64,000 nt of DNA from Saprospiraceae bacterium (GTDB taxonomy: Bacteria; Bacteroidota; Bacteroidia; Chitinophagales; Saprospiraceae). The stretch covers positions 108,730-172,729 of the forward strand of contig JAHDDO010000001.1 of NCBI GenBank assembly GCA_020629315.1. The letters are read 5' to 3'. Every line of letters begins with the position of its first letter. Position 1 is the stretch's first letter. Shown in pieces: positions 34,606 through 42,861 of this stretch. The translations under genes and the position numbers were made by a program. A model generated the notes under the pieces. The model was not told where the DNA came from. It saw nothing but the letters and a program-made list of their open reading frames with translations, and ran no database searches.

Positions 34606-37092
34606 ATGAAAAAAACACTATTCCTTTCCTCTTTTATTTTTTTACTTCTAGCCTGCTCCACTGACCGAAACCAAACTGAGGAGAAAACTCCGGGACAAAA
34701 TACCTATCTCTATGACCAACGCGCCTATCCAGAAGGCGCCATTAATCATAAAGCATTTAGAGAAGCACAGGCCTATAAGAATACTCTTTCGCAGGCTAAG
34801 TTTTCTGGCACGCCTTGGGAATCAAAAGGCCCCCTTAATATCCAAGGTCGTATTTCAGATATTGAAATGCCAATAGATGATCTTAACACCATATATATCG
34901 GCGCTGCTTCGGGAGGGATTTATCGATCCAATGACCAAGGGTTTACTTGGACAGCCATATTTGATGACAATGCTTCATTATCCATAGGCGATATGGCTAT
35001 TTCTACCTCCAATACAAATGTGATATACGTGGGTACTGGTGAATCCAATGCTGGGGGTGGATCATTGGCCTATGATGGTTTAGGTGTTTTTAGAAGTAAT
35101 GACGCAGGAGATAGTTGGGAGCACGTGGGATTAGAAAATGTGGGTTCTATTGGTAAGGTCGTGATACATCCGACAAACGATGATATCGTGTATGTGGCTG
35201 CTATGGGTAGTTTGTTTGGTGATAATGAAGATCGAGGTATTTTCAGAACGCTAGATGGAGGGTTGAATTGGGAAAAAGTATTGTACATCGATGAACAAAC
35301 CGGCGGCATAGATCTGGCTATTAACCCTGACAATCCAGACCGCGTATACGCCTGTTTATGGCAACGTGTAAGACGACCTGATTATCGGGATTATGGTGGT
35401 CCAAATTCTGGTGTATTTAGATCTGACGATGGCGGTGATACATGGCACTATATGGATAATGGACTCCCTCCTGATTGGGATTCTGACAAAGGACGAATTG
35501 GTATTACTTTGGCGCCATCAAATCCAGCCGTGCTTTATCTGATGTATTCGGATCAATCCGGAGATCTTCGCGGTATTTTTAAAACTACGGATGGAGGAGA
35601 TTCTTGGGTACAAAAAAGCCAAGCTGGATTATCATCTACCGGCTTTATGTGGTGGTTTGGTAAAATTTTTATTGATCCCACCAATGAAGATAATGTATAC
35701 ATGCCCGCTTTTTATCCACACGCTAGTCGGGATGGCGGGGATTCATGGGTAGATATTTTTCAAAACGTGCATGTGGATCAACATAGTTTTTTCATACATC
35801 CTTTAAACCCAGATTTGGTAATTAATGGCAATGATGGAGGCGCCTACCTTTCATTGGATGGCGGCGAGTCGTACCGATTGTTAGAGAATTTTAATACGAT
35901 CCAATTTTATACCGGCGCGTATAATCCACACAACCCTTCTCATATTTATGGAGGCACTCAGGATAATGGTACTTTACGAACCTTGGAAGACATTGACGAA
36001 TACAACAGAATATATTGGGGTGATGGATTTGTTACCAGAGTCGATCCTGTAGAGTCCAATGTTGTATATGCCGAATACCAATATGGTAATTTAGCAAAGT
36101 CCACTAATGGAGGGACTAATTTCAATCCTGCAACCAATGGCATTTCATTGGATGATAGACGTAATTGGAACAGCCCATATATTATCAGTCCTCATGATCA
36201 TGAAGTACTTTACTTTGGAACCCAACGCTTATATAAATCCACTAATCAGGCTGATTTTTGGACGGCTATAAGCAATGACTTAACGGACGATAATCCGCAA
36301 CAGAATCTTACCTATGGTACTATTACAGCAATTGCAGAATCACCACTGAAAGAGGGAAAATTGCTTTGCGGTACTGATGACGGGTATATATGGATCAGCC
36401 AAGAAAATGGTAATGATTGGACTGAGATCAGCGCTAACCTTCCCCTGGCTTGGGTGACCTCGGTAGCCTTTGATCCTTTTGATCAAAATACCTTGTATGC
36501 CAGTTTATCTGGCTATCGCTATGGAGATGGTGATGGCAATATATACAAGAGTACTGATGATGGAAATACATGGGAAAATGTAAATTACAATCTAATTACA
36601 GTACCGGTCAATGAAGTTTTACCTGACCCAGACCAACAAGGAACCCTCTATATAGCTACTGATATAGGCGTTTTCGAGCTCGTGGGTGAAGAATGGATAG
36701 ACGTATCACCAAGTATGCCTAATGTAGTCATTACCGATATTGATTTTCATCGTGAGACACGCAAATTATTGGCGGCTAGCTATGGTAAAGGTATGTTTGA
36801 AACTACCTTGGACCCAGCTATAGTTTCCACAGAAGCTGCTTGGACACCAGAGATTAGTATATATCCAAATCCGGCAAATTCATTTATCACAATTGAATGT
36901 AAAACCGTTCCTGTTACAGATAAGGTAAGCTGCCAAATTACGGATCAGCGAGGAAGACTTGTTATGGAACGTAGCGGGATAGGTCAAATAGAACAGCTTG
37001 ACATTAGTCATTTGCAAGTGGGAGTCTATACGATACAGCTGCGTTCAAATCAAGGTATCTATTCAGAGACCTTCATTAAGAGCGGAGAATAA
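34606..37092 (+). CDS. VPS10/BNR repeat protein with lipobox and T9SS type A sorting domain
   Basis: An 828-residue protein. The N-terminus has a clear lipobox, 'FLLLAC' (Cys17). Residues ~70-740 are sortilin/BNR repeats ('GIYRSNDQGFTWTAIF', 'GVFRSDDGGDTWHYM', 'GNIYKSTDDGNTWENV'). The last ~75 residues match a T9SS type A domain: 'ISIYPNPANSFITIEC', 'ITDQRGRLVMERS', 'LQVGVYTIQLRS'. A lipobox plus a T9SS domain in one protein is contradictory, as lipoproteins and T9SS cargo normally use different routes. It is co-directional with the phosphatase and overlaps the convergent TonB-like gene by 17 bases. Confidence 0.88.
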   Translation: MKKTLFLSSFIFLLLACSTDRNQTEEKTPGQNTYLYDQRAYPEGAINHKAFREAQAYKNTLSQAKFSGTPWESKGPLNIQGRISDIEMPIDDLNTIYIGAASGGIYRSNDQGFTWTAIFDDNASLSIGDMAISTSNTNVIYVGTGESNAGGGSLAYDGLGVFRSNDAGDSWEHVGLENVGSIGKVVIHPTNDDIVYVAAMGSLFGDNEDRGIFRTLDGGLNWEKVLYIDEQTGGIDLAINPDNPDRVYACLWQRVRRPDYRDYGGPNSGVFRSDDGGDTWHYMDNGLPPDWDSDKGRIGITLAPSNPAVLYLMYSDQSGDLRGIFKTTDGGDSWVQKSQAGLSSTGFMWWFGKIFIDPTNEDNVYMPAFYPHASRDGGDSWVDIFQNVHVDQHSFFIHPLNPDLVINGNDGGAYLSLDGGESYRLLENFNTIQFYTGAYNPHNPSHIYGGTQDNGTLRTLEDIDEYNRIYWGDGFVTRVDPVESNVVYAEYQYGNLAKSTNGGTNFNPATNGISLDDRRNWNSPYIISPHDHEVLYFGTQRLYKSTNQADFWTAISNDLTDDNPQQNLTYGTITAIAESPLKEGKLLCGTDDGYIWISQENGNDWTEISANLPLAWVTSVAFDPFDQNTLYASLSGYRYGDGDGNIYKSTDDGNTWENVNYNLITVPVNEVLPDPDQQGTLYIATDIGVFELVGEEWIDVSPSMPNVVITDIDFHRETRKLLAASYGKGMFETTLDPAIVSTEAAWTPEISIYPNPANSFITIECKTVPVTDKVSCQITDQRGRLVMERSGIGQIEQLDISHLQVGVYTIQLRSNQGIYSETFIKSGE

Positions 37093-37897
37093 ATTGGACG
37101 GTAATGGTACCGCATTGTTCTTCAGCATCACTAGGGCTGAATTTATACTTGGCTGCGCCTTGTAAGGCTAACTGAATAAGGTGTTGATCAGCGGTGGTAC
37201 TACCCTTCTGAGTAAAGTTTTTCTTTATTACATTACCTGCAGCATCAACACATAAAGCAATAACCACTTTACCTTCTTTATTAGAATTATCTTGAATGGT
37301 AGGTCTAAATACTATGCCACGACCTGTTAGTCCTTCACCCACCTTTGCTTTGCCGCCAACAGAGGCTTGTAACTTATCGGTAGATGGTGCGCCAGACGGA
37401 TCTCCTTGATCTGCTTTTTGTTCTTCTTTACCAAACATATTTGCAAACTTAGAGGTGGCTTCTTCTAGCGCCTTTTTCTCAGCGGCTTCTTTTTCTCTGG
37501 TAATCTCTTCTGCGGATTTACTAGGTGTGTTCTCTTGCTTTTCTTCTTTATTTTCTTTTACTGGCTCTGCAACTTCTTGGCTTGCTTGTACGGTTGCTTC
37601 CGCTTGCAGGGATTTACTTTGTATGTTAGGCTGCTTTTTTGACGGCGCTTCTTTATTTTCTTCTACTGTTTCTTTTTGCTCTTTTACTTCGGTTGGCGTC
37701 GCCGCTGCAATAGGGGTCGCCTCTATGGTTTCGTTTCCAAAATCAACCAGAATGCCAGCGAAGCTTTCCTGTGTAGGTATTTCAGATACAAAGGGTAGAA
37801 AACATAACAACAATAGGATCAGATGGAGTATCATACTCCAAAGTAAGCCTTCTCTTTTTTCCGACTTATTTTCCAGATCCTTTACATATTGAGCCAT
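37076..37897 (-). CDS. TonB-like energy transducer protein
   Basis: A 273-residue protein with the TonB layout. One N-terminal transmembrane helix (about 19-40, 'LLWSMILHLILLLLCFLPF') precedes a long Glu/Lys/Ala-rich periplasmic linker (about 60-160). A short C-terminal domain follows: 'GKVVIALCVDAAGNVIKKNFTQKGSTTADQHLIQLALQGAAKYKFSP', reminiscent of the TonB C-terminal fold. The Pro-rich spacer of classic TonB is replaced by charged low-complexity sequence. No ExbB/ExbD genes are adjacent; a set lies 5 kb away at 42045-43551. The gene is divergent from the second ECF sigma gene. Confidence 0.7.
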   Translation of the reverse strand: MAQYVKDLENKSEKREGLLWSMILHLILLLLCFLPFVSEIPTQESFAGILVDFGNETIEATPIAAATPTEVKEQKETVEENKEAPSKKQPNIQSKSLQAEATVQASQEVAEPVKENKEEKQENTPSKSAEEITREKEAAEKKALEEATSKFANMFGKEEQKADQGDPSGAPSTDKLQASVGGKAKVGEGLTGRGIVFRPTIQDNSNKEGKVVIALCVDAAGNVIKKNFTQKGSTTADQHLIQLALQGAAKYKFSPSDAEEQCGTITVQFILRS

Positions 37898-37952
37898 ACT
37901 ACAAATATATTAATATTTTATGTAATATATTAACGATTGTTTTTCAGATATC

Positions 37953-38001
37953 GTTACAGCCAAATGCACTAATTTTGGAAAAAAGTGGATTTGGCTGTAA
38001 C
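37953..38001. promoter_or_regulatory. 18-base inverted repeat around the ECF sigma promoter
   Basis: Left arm 37953-37970 and right arm 37984-38001 are complementary at 17 of 18 positions (GTTACAGCCAAAT pairs exactly with ATTTGGCTGTAAC, then one G/G mismatch and CACT/AGTG). The spacer is 13 bases. The right arm ends two bases before the TTG at 38004. The candidate -7 element TAATTTTG begins at the last base of the left arm. It could be an operator, or a strong hairpin in the mRNA leader. Confidence 0.7.
37970..37977 (+). promoter_or_regulatory. Candidate -7 element for second ECF sigma gene
   Basis: TAATTTTG fits TAnnTTTG and lies at the centre of the 37953-38001 inverted repeat. No TTTG at proper -33 spacing is seen, so the call is tentative. 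Confidence 0.35.
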
Positions 38002-38003
38002 TT

Positions 38004-38543
38004 TTGGTAGCAGCCCTTCGTATTAGCATTGAAATTGATCAAAACCAAACAAACTTGACCACTTCAGAGTATAATATCACAGTGAATACACATGCAGATG
38101 CATTATATGGATATGCACTCAAGTTGTCAGGCAACCAGATGGATGCCGAAGATATCGTCCAACATACCTTCGAGCGAGTCTGGCTTAAAAGGGAGAAGAT
38201 TGATTTTGAAACAGCCAAATCCTTGATGTACAGGATCGCCTACAACTTTGTAGTTGATAATTACAGAAAGGATAAGAACAGAAAGGAAAGAGAATCCAAT
38301 TATCAAGTAGAAGAAGCCTATAAAGATCAAGGCTTAGAAGCTAAAGACATACTTGAAAAAGCATTCACGGCCCTTTCTGAAGAACAGAAAACATTAATTA
38401 TGATGAGAGATTATGAAGGGTATGCTTATGAAGAAATAGCGGAGATTATGGAAATCAATCTATCACAAGTAAAAGTCTATTTATTCAGAGCCAGAAAGAA
38501 GATGCAGCAAGCTATTCGCTCTTTAGAACTCTCTCACTCTTAA
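38004..38543 (+). CDS. ECF-type RNA polymerase sigma factor (second locus)
   Basis: A 179-residue ECF sigma factor. Region 2 is 'DALYGYALKLSGNQMDAEDIVQHTFERVW' with 'SLMYRIAYNFVVDNYRK'. Region 4 is 'LSEEQKTLIMMRDYEGYAYEEIAEIMEINLSQVKVYLFRARKKMQQ'. There is no ATG near the 5' end. The listed TTG at 38004 is only two bases from the hairpin arm; a TTG at 38055 would give a 162-residue protein that still has all of region 2, and may be the true start. It is followed after four bases by an anti-sigma-like gene. Confidence 0.88.
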   Translation: MVAALRISIEIDQNQTNLTTSEYNITVNTHADALYGYALKLSGNQMDAEDIVQHTFERVWLKREKIDFETAKSLMYRIAYNFVVDNYRKDKNRKERESNYQVEEAYKDQGLEAKDILEKAFTALSEEQKTLIMMRDYEGYAYEEIAEIMEINLSQVKVYLFRARKKMQQAIRSLELSHS

Positions 38544-38547
38544 TCAA

Positions 38548-39477
38548 ATGACCATGAAGACAATGATTACTAAAAATAACTACGAAGCATATGTGCTAGA
38601 TTGGATTGAAGGCACATTGTCCGAAATGGATTCACAAGCATTTGATGCATTCTTAAAGAAACACCCTGAGATTGCGGCTGAGTTGGACAGCTTTGAGATC
38701 ATAACACTACCAAAACCCGAAGAAAACGTAGTATATCCTCATAAAAAGGCGTTGCTTAAAGAAGAAACTAAGCCTACATACGTAGTATTCCAACGGAGAC
38801 AATGGCTAGTCGCCGCAAGTATTGCTTTATTAATCGGTGCATTATTCTTCACCTTTAGTTCGGATAAGCAATCGGCACTTCCACAGCAAGTTGCTGAAAC
38901 AGAAACAAATGAGCAGCTTCCTAAGAATCACATTGAACCGCAAAAAAGAACTACAGAAGAAAATGTAATAGAGGTAGCATCTGAAGAAATTAAAAGTCAA
39001 CAATCTAATTCGAGTAAGACTGAAGCAAAAAATCCGTCTACTCCATTAGAAGCAACACGAGGTACGATTGACCCAAAACCCTTACGAAATCAATTCGCTG
39101 TGGCGAAAACTACACAAGGAAAAAGTAAAAATCAAGGTATACAACAACCTAGCATGAATCCCAAGAAGCAAGAAGTTGTACGTGGACCTATCCTGATAAC
39201 AAGAGAAGAAATAGCTATTGACCATTTGGCAGACAGGCCTTTACAGCAGTTGTTGTCTAAAGACATCACTCCTGAAATTATGTCAGATGTAGATTTATCT
39301 ATTGCCCTGGCTCAAGATATGCAAAGGAGAAAGCTCCTAGATCCGGACATCCGAGACATGGCATTATTACAAAATTCGTCTTTGGAAAAGTATATGGGTA
39401 AAGTGACCTTAGCCAATACAACGGCTTCATTTATCCCATCCTATTTCAAAGAAATATTAGAAAACAGAGAAAATTAG
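38548..39477 (+). CDS. Single-pass anti-sigma-like membrane protein
   Basis: A 309-residue protein. The N-terminal 80 residues are cytoplasmic and resemble Bacteroidota anti-sigma N-termini ('YEAYVLDWIEGTLSEMDSQAFDAFLKKHPEIAAELDSFE'). A single transmembrane helix spans about 86-103. The rest is a polar Gln/Lys/Thr-rich periplasmic region with no recognised domain. Position directly after an ECF gene (four bases) supports anti-sigma function. The next gene encodes an outer-membrane barrel-like protein, so this looks like the split counterpart of the fused protein at 11199-12404. Confidence 0.75.
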   Translation: MTMKTMITKNNYEAYVLDWIEGTLSEMDSQAFDAFLKKHPEIAAELDSFEIITLPKPEENVVYPHKKALLKEETKPTYVVFQRRQWLVAASIALLIGALFFTFSSDKQSALPQQVAETETNEQLPKNHIEPQKRTTEENVIEVASEEIKSQQSNSSKTEAKNPSTPLEATRGTIDPKPLRNQFAVAKTTQGKSKNQGIQQPSMNPKKQEVVRGPILITREEIAIDHLADRPLQQLLSKDITPEIMSDVDLSIALAQDMQRRKLLDPDIRDMALLQNSSLEKYMGKVTLANTTASFIPSYFKEILENREN

Positions 39478-39484
39478 AGACACT

Positions 39485-40456
39485 ATGAAAAATACTATAT
39501 GGATCATATTATTTGCATTTTTTAGCGCCTTTGCAACAAGCGCCTTTGCACAAGAAGCAGAAACAGACACTAGAGAAACTACGGAGATTGAAGAAGAAAA
39601 AGAGAAAAAGATCATCATCGATGAAAACGGAATCCGAGTAAATATCACCTTTGATGATGACGAAGAAGAGGACTTAGAGGATTTAGACGAAAAAATCGAA
39701 ATGATTATCGAAGAGGTAGAAGAAGCAATGGAGGAGATTGGTGAAGAGTATGAAGATGAACTGGAAGCTAAGATGGAGGAGTATGAAGATGAATTAGAAG
39801 AGAAATTCGATAGAGAATATGATGATGATGATGACTGTGATAGTAAAAAAGAAGATCGTTTCAGAGTATTCTTGCTTGACTGGGGAATATCGAGTTACAT
39901 GTATAATCAAAGCTTGAATTTACCTTCAGAATTGAGTGCTTACAATTTGCAATACATTGGGTCTAACCATTTGAACCTTCACATTTTTAGACATCGGTTA
40001 CGTGCAGGCTCTGGACCTTTTGCCTTCGATTATGGGGCATCTATAAACTGGAGAAATTACAAATTTCAAAACGACTTCAGATTTGATACTGAATCCAGTG
40101 ATGTACAGTTGATCTTTGATGGTGTAGATTACAATAGAAATAAATTGAGAGCGACCTATTTCGAAATACCAGCTACCATTACCTATAATCCATTGGATTC
40201 TAAGTTTACCATTTCGGCGGGCGGTTATGCATCTATGTTGATTAACTCCAGCCAGCGATTACGAAGTGCAGACTTTGGTACTGAAAAGATAAAAGATGAC
40301 TTCAACCTACGCTCGTTTAGTTATGGATTAGTTGGACGAGTCGGTTTCGGCCCGGTAGAGTTCTATGCACAATACAGTCTTGATCCTATGTTTAATGATG
40401 ACTTAGATCCTGATCTTCATCAAGTTACATTCGGGATAGCGCTGCTGTCCTTCTAA
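39485..40456 (+). CDS. Outer-membrane barrel protein with very acidic N-terminal segment
   Basis: A 323-residue protein with a signal peptide ending 'ATSAFAQ'. Residues ~24-120 are dominated by Glu and Asp and include a short duplicated motif ('YEDELEAKMEE' then 'YEDELEEKFDRE'). This is predicted helical and may reach into the periplasm. Residues ~125-323 alternate like a beta-barrel of the PorT type and end in Phe ('FGIALLSF'). It is the third gene of the ECF/anti-sigma operon, eight bases after the anti-sigma gene, so a sensory role in the outer membrane is plausible. A strong intrinsic terminator follows. Confidence 0.75.
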   Translation: MKNTIWIILFAFFSAFATSAFAQEAETDTRETTEIEEEKEKKIIIDENGIRVNITFDDDEEEDLEDLDEKIEMIIEEVEEAMEEIGEEYEDELEAKMEEYEDELEEKFDREYDDDDDCDSKKEDRFRVFLLDWGISSYMYNQSLNLPSELSAYNLQYIGSNHLNLHIFRHRLRAGSGPFAFDYGASINWRNYKFQNDFRFDTESSDVQLIFDGVDYNRNKLRATYFEIPATITYNPLDSKFTISAGGYASMLINSSQRLRSADFGTEKIKDDFNLRSFSYGLVGRVGFGPVEFYAQYSLDPMFNDDLDPDLHQVTFGIALLSF

Positions 40457-40486
40457 GAGGAAAAATTAAAAATATACCTATGACGT

Positions 40487-40516
40487 AAAGGCCACTTACC
40501 CAGTGGCCTTTTTTTT
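40487..40516 (+). terminator. Intrinsic terminator of second ECF operon
   Basis: AAAGGCCACT (40487-40496) and AGTGGCCTTT (40502-40511) form a perfect ten-base stem with loop TACCC, followed by a run of eight T (40509-40516). It lies 30 bases after the barrel gene stop. Confidence 0.92.
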
Positions 40517-40577
40517 ATTCCCAACCAATTGTTCCCCACCTTCGTCATATAGATAGAACCATTAGTATACAAAACAC

Positions 40578-40967
40578 ATGCGCTATAGTATCTTCATTAT
40601 TCTTCTTTGCTCTCTTTCGGCTTGTGATTTAGAGTACGACGTCGAGTATTATGTCGAAAATAAGACCGGTGAAAACATTACCATAATTTCCTCTACTGAA
40701 CTGGAATCTACAGACGATACAGACGAAATAGGCCACAACAAAATAGTACGAATTGGCGTGGACCTTGGTATCGGTGAAAGCACTAAATCCTACTTGGATA
40801 ATTGGACTGGACCGGCTCCTTTTATTGATAATCTGTTGATTTTCAATAATGAAGGTGACACTACGACCCTGGATGTCTTTGATCGAGAGGAATGGATATT
40901 ACCGGCCTATGACCGCAAAACAGAAACAGGTGCGGTCTATTTACTAGTTAGACCAGAAGATTTTTAA
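40578..40967 (+). CDS. Small lipoprotein, paralogue A
   Basis: A 129-residue protein with a lipobox 'LSAC' (Cys16). The mature sequence has 'VEYYVENKTGENITI', 'GPAPFIDNLLIFNNEGDTTTLDVFDREEWIL'. The next gene encodes a paralogue with the same motifs in the same order. Function is unknown; the beta-rich pattern suggests a small envelope-anchored domain. It follows the ECF operon terminator, so it probably has its own promoter in the ~60-base gap. Confidence 0.75.
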   Translation: MRYSIFIILLCSLSACDLEYDVEYYVENKTGENITIISSTELESTDDTDEIGHNKIVRIGVDLGIGESTKSYLDNWTGPAPFIDNLLIFNNEGDTTTLDVFDREEWILPAYDRKTETGAVYLLVRPEDF

Positions 40968-41372
40968 ATGGAGGATATGAACCTAAAAATTATGCTCGCT
41001 GCTCTCCTGGCAACCATAGCCTTAACCGCTTGCGACCCGGTGTATAGTATTTGGTATGAAGTAGAGAATCGTACCCAAAACGATTTGTATATCATCGATA
41101 AGAATTGGCAAGACTTGGATACACACTATAATGTTATCAGTGCAGGTCATGTCTTAATTCTGGGTGTTGAATCTGAAATTGGCACCCTTGAATTTGAATT
41201 CGAAAGCTTTGATGGACCACAGCCATTTATTGAGCACCTAATTATTCAAAATCACTTGGGAGATACCACCACCGTCGATGTTTTTTCTAAGGAACCATGG
41301 ATCTGGGAACCATTCGAGGCTGGAGATACAGAAGGTAAGACCACTCTGATCATTGAAGATGCTGACTTTTAA
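40968..41372 (+). CDS. Small lipoprotein, paralogue B
   Basis: A 134-residue protein whose ATG directly follows the stop of paralogue A. A second in-frame ATG at 40977 would give a tidier signal peptide ('MNLKIMLAALLATIALTAC', lipobox LTAC). The mature part mirrors paralogue A: 'IWYEVENRTQNDLYI', 'GPQPFIEHLIIQNHLGDTTTVDVFSKEPWIWEP'. Tandem duplication is evident at protein level, with considerable divergence. Function unknown. Confidence 0.75.
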   Translation: MEDMNLKIMLAALLATIALTACDPVYSIWYEVENRTQNDLYIIDKNWQDLDTHYNVISAGHVLILGVESEIGTLEFEFESFDGPQPFIEHLIIQNHLGDTTTVDVFSKEPWIWEPFEAGDTEGKTTLIIEDADF

Positions 41373-41376
41373 GGAC

Positions 41377-41469
41377 GGGGCGATCCCCTATCCATCTTCA
41401 GCTAATGCTGATGATAGATAGCGTCGGGTCATTCGTGACTAGGTACTCGATCTGGCTTGCCAGATTCGA
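41377..41469. repeat. Second cluster of short palindromes between convergent genes
   Basis: GGGG-CGAT-CCCC (41377-41388), TCAGC-TAAT-GCTGA (41398-41411), GTCA-TTCG-TGAC (41428-41439) and ATCTGGC-TT-GCCAGAT (41450-41465, extended by TCG/CGA with one bulged T) lie in tandem. The 180-base gap has no gene. The style resembles 20854-20933. It may act as a bidirectional terminator region or be a REP-like element. Confidence 0.5.
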
Positions 41470-41552
41470 TACGCCTACGGCTCACTACTACCCCTATCGC
41501 TAAAAAGTAATGAGCAAACTAGATTTGATGGTATTGGAATAGCTTATAAAGA

Positions 41553-42023
41553 CTACCCTCTTGGAAAAGCTTTACCCTTTACATACAGATAGCTCTGCTT
41601 AGGCTCCAAATTTGACGTAACTGTGATTTTCACATCCTGCAGATTACCCTCCGCTTTTCCTTCGCTTTGAGGCATATACTTGATAGAAATTTGGCCAGAT
41701 TTATTAGGTGCAATTGGATCTGCTTGTGGGTATACTTTTACACAAGTGCAGCTACTTTCTACTGATTCTATTACCATCTCTTTTTCAGTCGCGTTATTAA
41801 ACGTAAATACATGCTCAAGGCTGATGCCATCTTCTACATCTCCAAAATCTATAGAATTGTCTTCATACTTCAAGCCTGAAATAGTCTTTGCAATAGTCTT
41901 CTTTTCTTGCACGGGAGCAGGTGCCTCCGTATTTGCTTTTTGTGTGTTCTTATTGGTTGTACACTGGCTAAACCCCAGTAAAAGTGTAAACGCACAAAGT
42001 ATGGGTAGCATTTTCTGTATCAT
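41553..42023 (-). CDS. DUF1573 lipoprotein
   Basis: A 156-residue protein with a lipobox ('LLGFSQC', Cys21) and one DUF1573 Ig-like domain: 'IDFGDVEDGISLEHVFTFNN', 'IESVESSCTCVKVYP', 'SGQISIKYMPQSEGKAEG'. The SSCTC motif is characteristic of this Bacteroidota family. Function is unknown. It ends the ExbB-ExbD-ExbD operon, 21 bases after the second exbD. Confidence 0.88.
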   Translation of the reverse strand: MIQKMLPILCAFTLLLGFSQCTTNKNTQKANTEAPAPVQEKKTIAKTISGLKYEDNSIDFGDVEDGISLEHVFTFNNATEKEMVIESVESSCTCVKVYPQADPIAPNKSGQISIKYMPQSEGKAEGNLQDVKITVTSNLEPKQSYLYVKGKAFPRG

Positions 42024-42044
42024 GATGATATGATTTATCGTTTA

Positions 42045-42443
42045 TTATTTCGGATCTGTTATGGTCGCCTCTAAGTGAAATTGATAGGCTACATCTAAGA
42101 TGGCCACCACCTTCTCATTGGGTGCCTTTTCATGAGGTGCAATGATAATATTCGCTTTAGGATTCGATTTTTTTATTTCTCTAACTTTCTTAAAGACACC
42201 ACTCAATGAAATTGGACTACCATTAAACGTGTATGTGCCTGATCTATCGATCTTGACGATGTTAGGTTGAGTAGTAGGAGGTGGTGTATTCTTAGATGAC
42301 TTACCTGGCAGACGTAGATTGAGCGCATTAGGCACTACCAAGGAAGAGGTCAACATGAAAAAGATCAATAAAAGAAAGATAATGTCCGTCAAGGACGACA
42401 TGCTAAATTCTGCTGATACTTTTGATCGTTTCTTTAAACCCAT
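42045..42443 (-). CDS. ExbD/TolR-family proton-channel subunit (second copy)
   Basis: A 132-residue protein starting 'MGLKKRSKVSAEFSMSSLTDIIFLLLIFFML'; the start at 42443 is chosen over an in-frame upstream codon because it matches the paralogue's N-terminus. A cytoplasmic tail, one transmembrane helix with the conserved Asp ('LTDIIF') and a periplasmic domain ('NIVKIDRSGTYTFNGSPISLSG') give the ExbD layout. It forms a pmf-driven motor with ExbB. It is four bases after the first exbD, a tandem duplicate. Confidence 0.92.
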   Translation of the reverse strand: MGLKKRSKVSAEFSMSSLTDIIFLLLIFFMLTSSLVVPNALNLRLPGKSSKNTPPPTTQPNIVKIDRSGTYTFNGSPISLSGVFKKVREIKKSNPKANIIIAPHEKAPNEKVVAILDVAYQFHLEATITDPK

Positions 42444-42447
42444 AGTA

Positions 42448-42837
42448 TTAATCTCTTGGTTCAGTAGCGATAATAGCCTTAATCTGTAATTTACTGGCAA
42501 TCTTCATCACTTGATTTACTTTATCCCATGGGACCCCAACTTCTGCAATAATCGTCACGGTTGCATTTTCATTATTACTCTGGCCGATAGCTTCACTATA
42601 GATTTGCTTTTCGAGTTGTCCCATACTAGAATTCCGACCATTAAATTTAACCTTTCCATCTCGAGTCATCATCACAGATAAATCCGTTGGTGCCACCGTT
42701 TTAGAATCGGACTTTGCTAATGGCACATTGATCTGTACCATAGAGGATGTAAGCATGAAGAAGATCAATAACAGAAAGATGATGTCTGTTAATGAAGACA
42801 TACTAAACTCAGCTGATACCTTATTTCTTTTCTTCAT
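42448..42837 (-). CDS. ExbD/TolR-family proton-channel subunit (first copy)
   Basis: A 129-residue protein: cytoplasmic 'MKKRNKVSAEFSMSSLTDIIF' with the channel Asp, one helix, then a periplasmic domain ('VMMTRDGKVKFNGRNSSMGQLEKQI'). Its first ~35 residues are nearly identical to those of the following copy while the periplasmic parts differ, suggesting heterodimers or two partner specificities. It is 24 bases after exbB. Tandem exbD genes are common in Bacteroidota. Confidence 0.92.
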   Translation of the reverse strand: MKKRNKVSAEFSMSSLTDIIFLLLIFFMLTSSMVQINVPLAKSDSKTVAPTDLSVMMTRDGKVKFNGRNSSMGQLEKQIYSEAIGQSNNENATVTIIAEVGVPWDKVNQVMKIASKLQIKAIIATEPRD

Positions 42838-42861
42838 CTGTAAGAGTTACTTATTAGAATC

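Noticed and set aside
37455-37892. 145-codon plus-strand ORF opposite the TonB-like gene
   Set aside because: Ser/Phe-rich antisense of a Glu/Lys-rich linker; no family resemblance.
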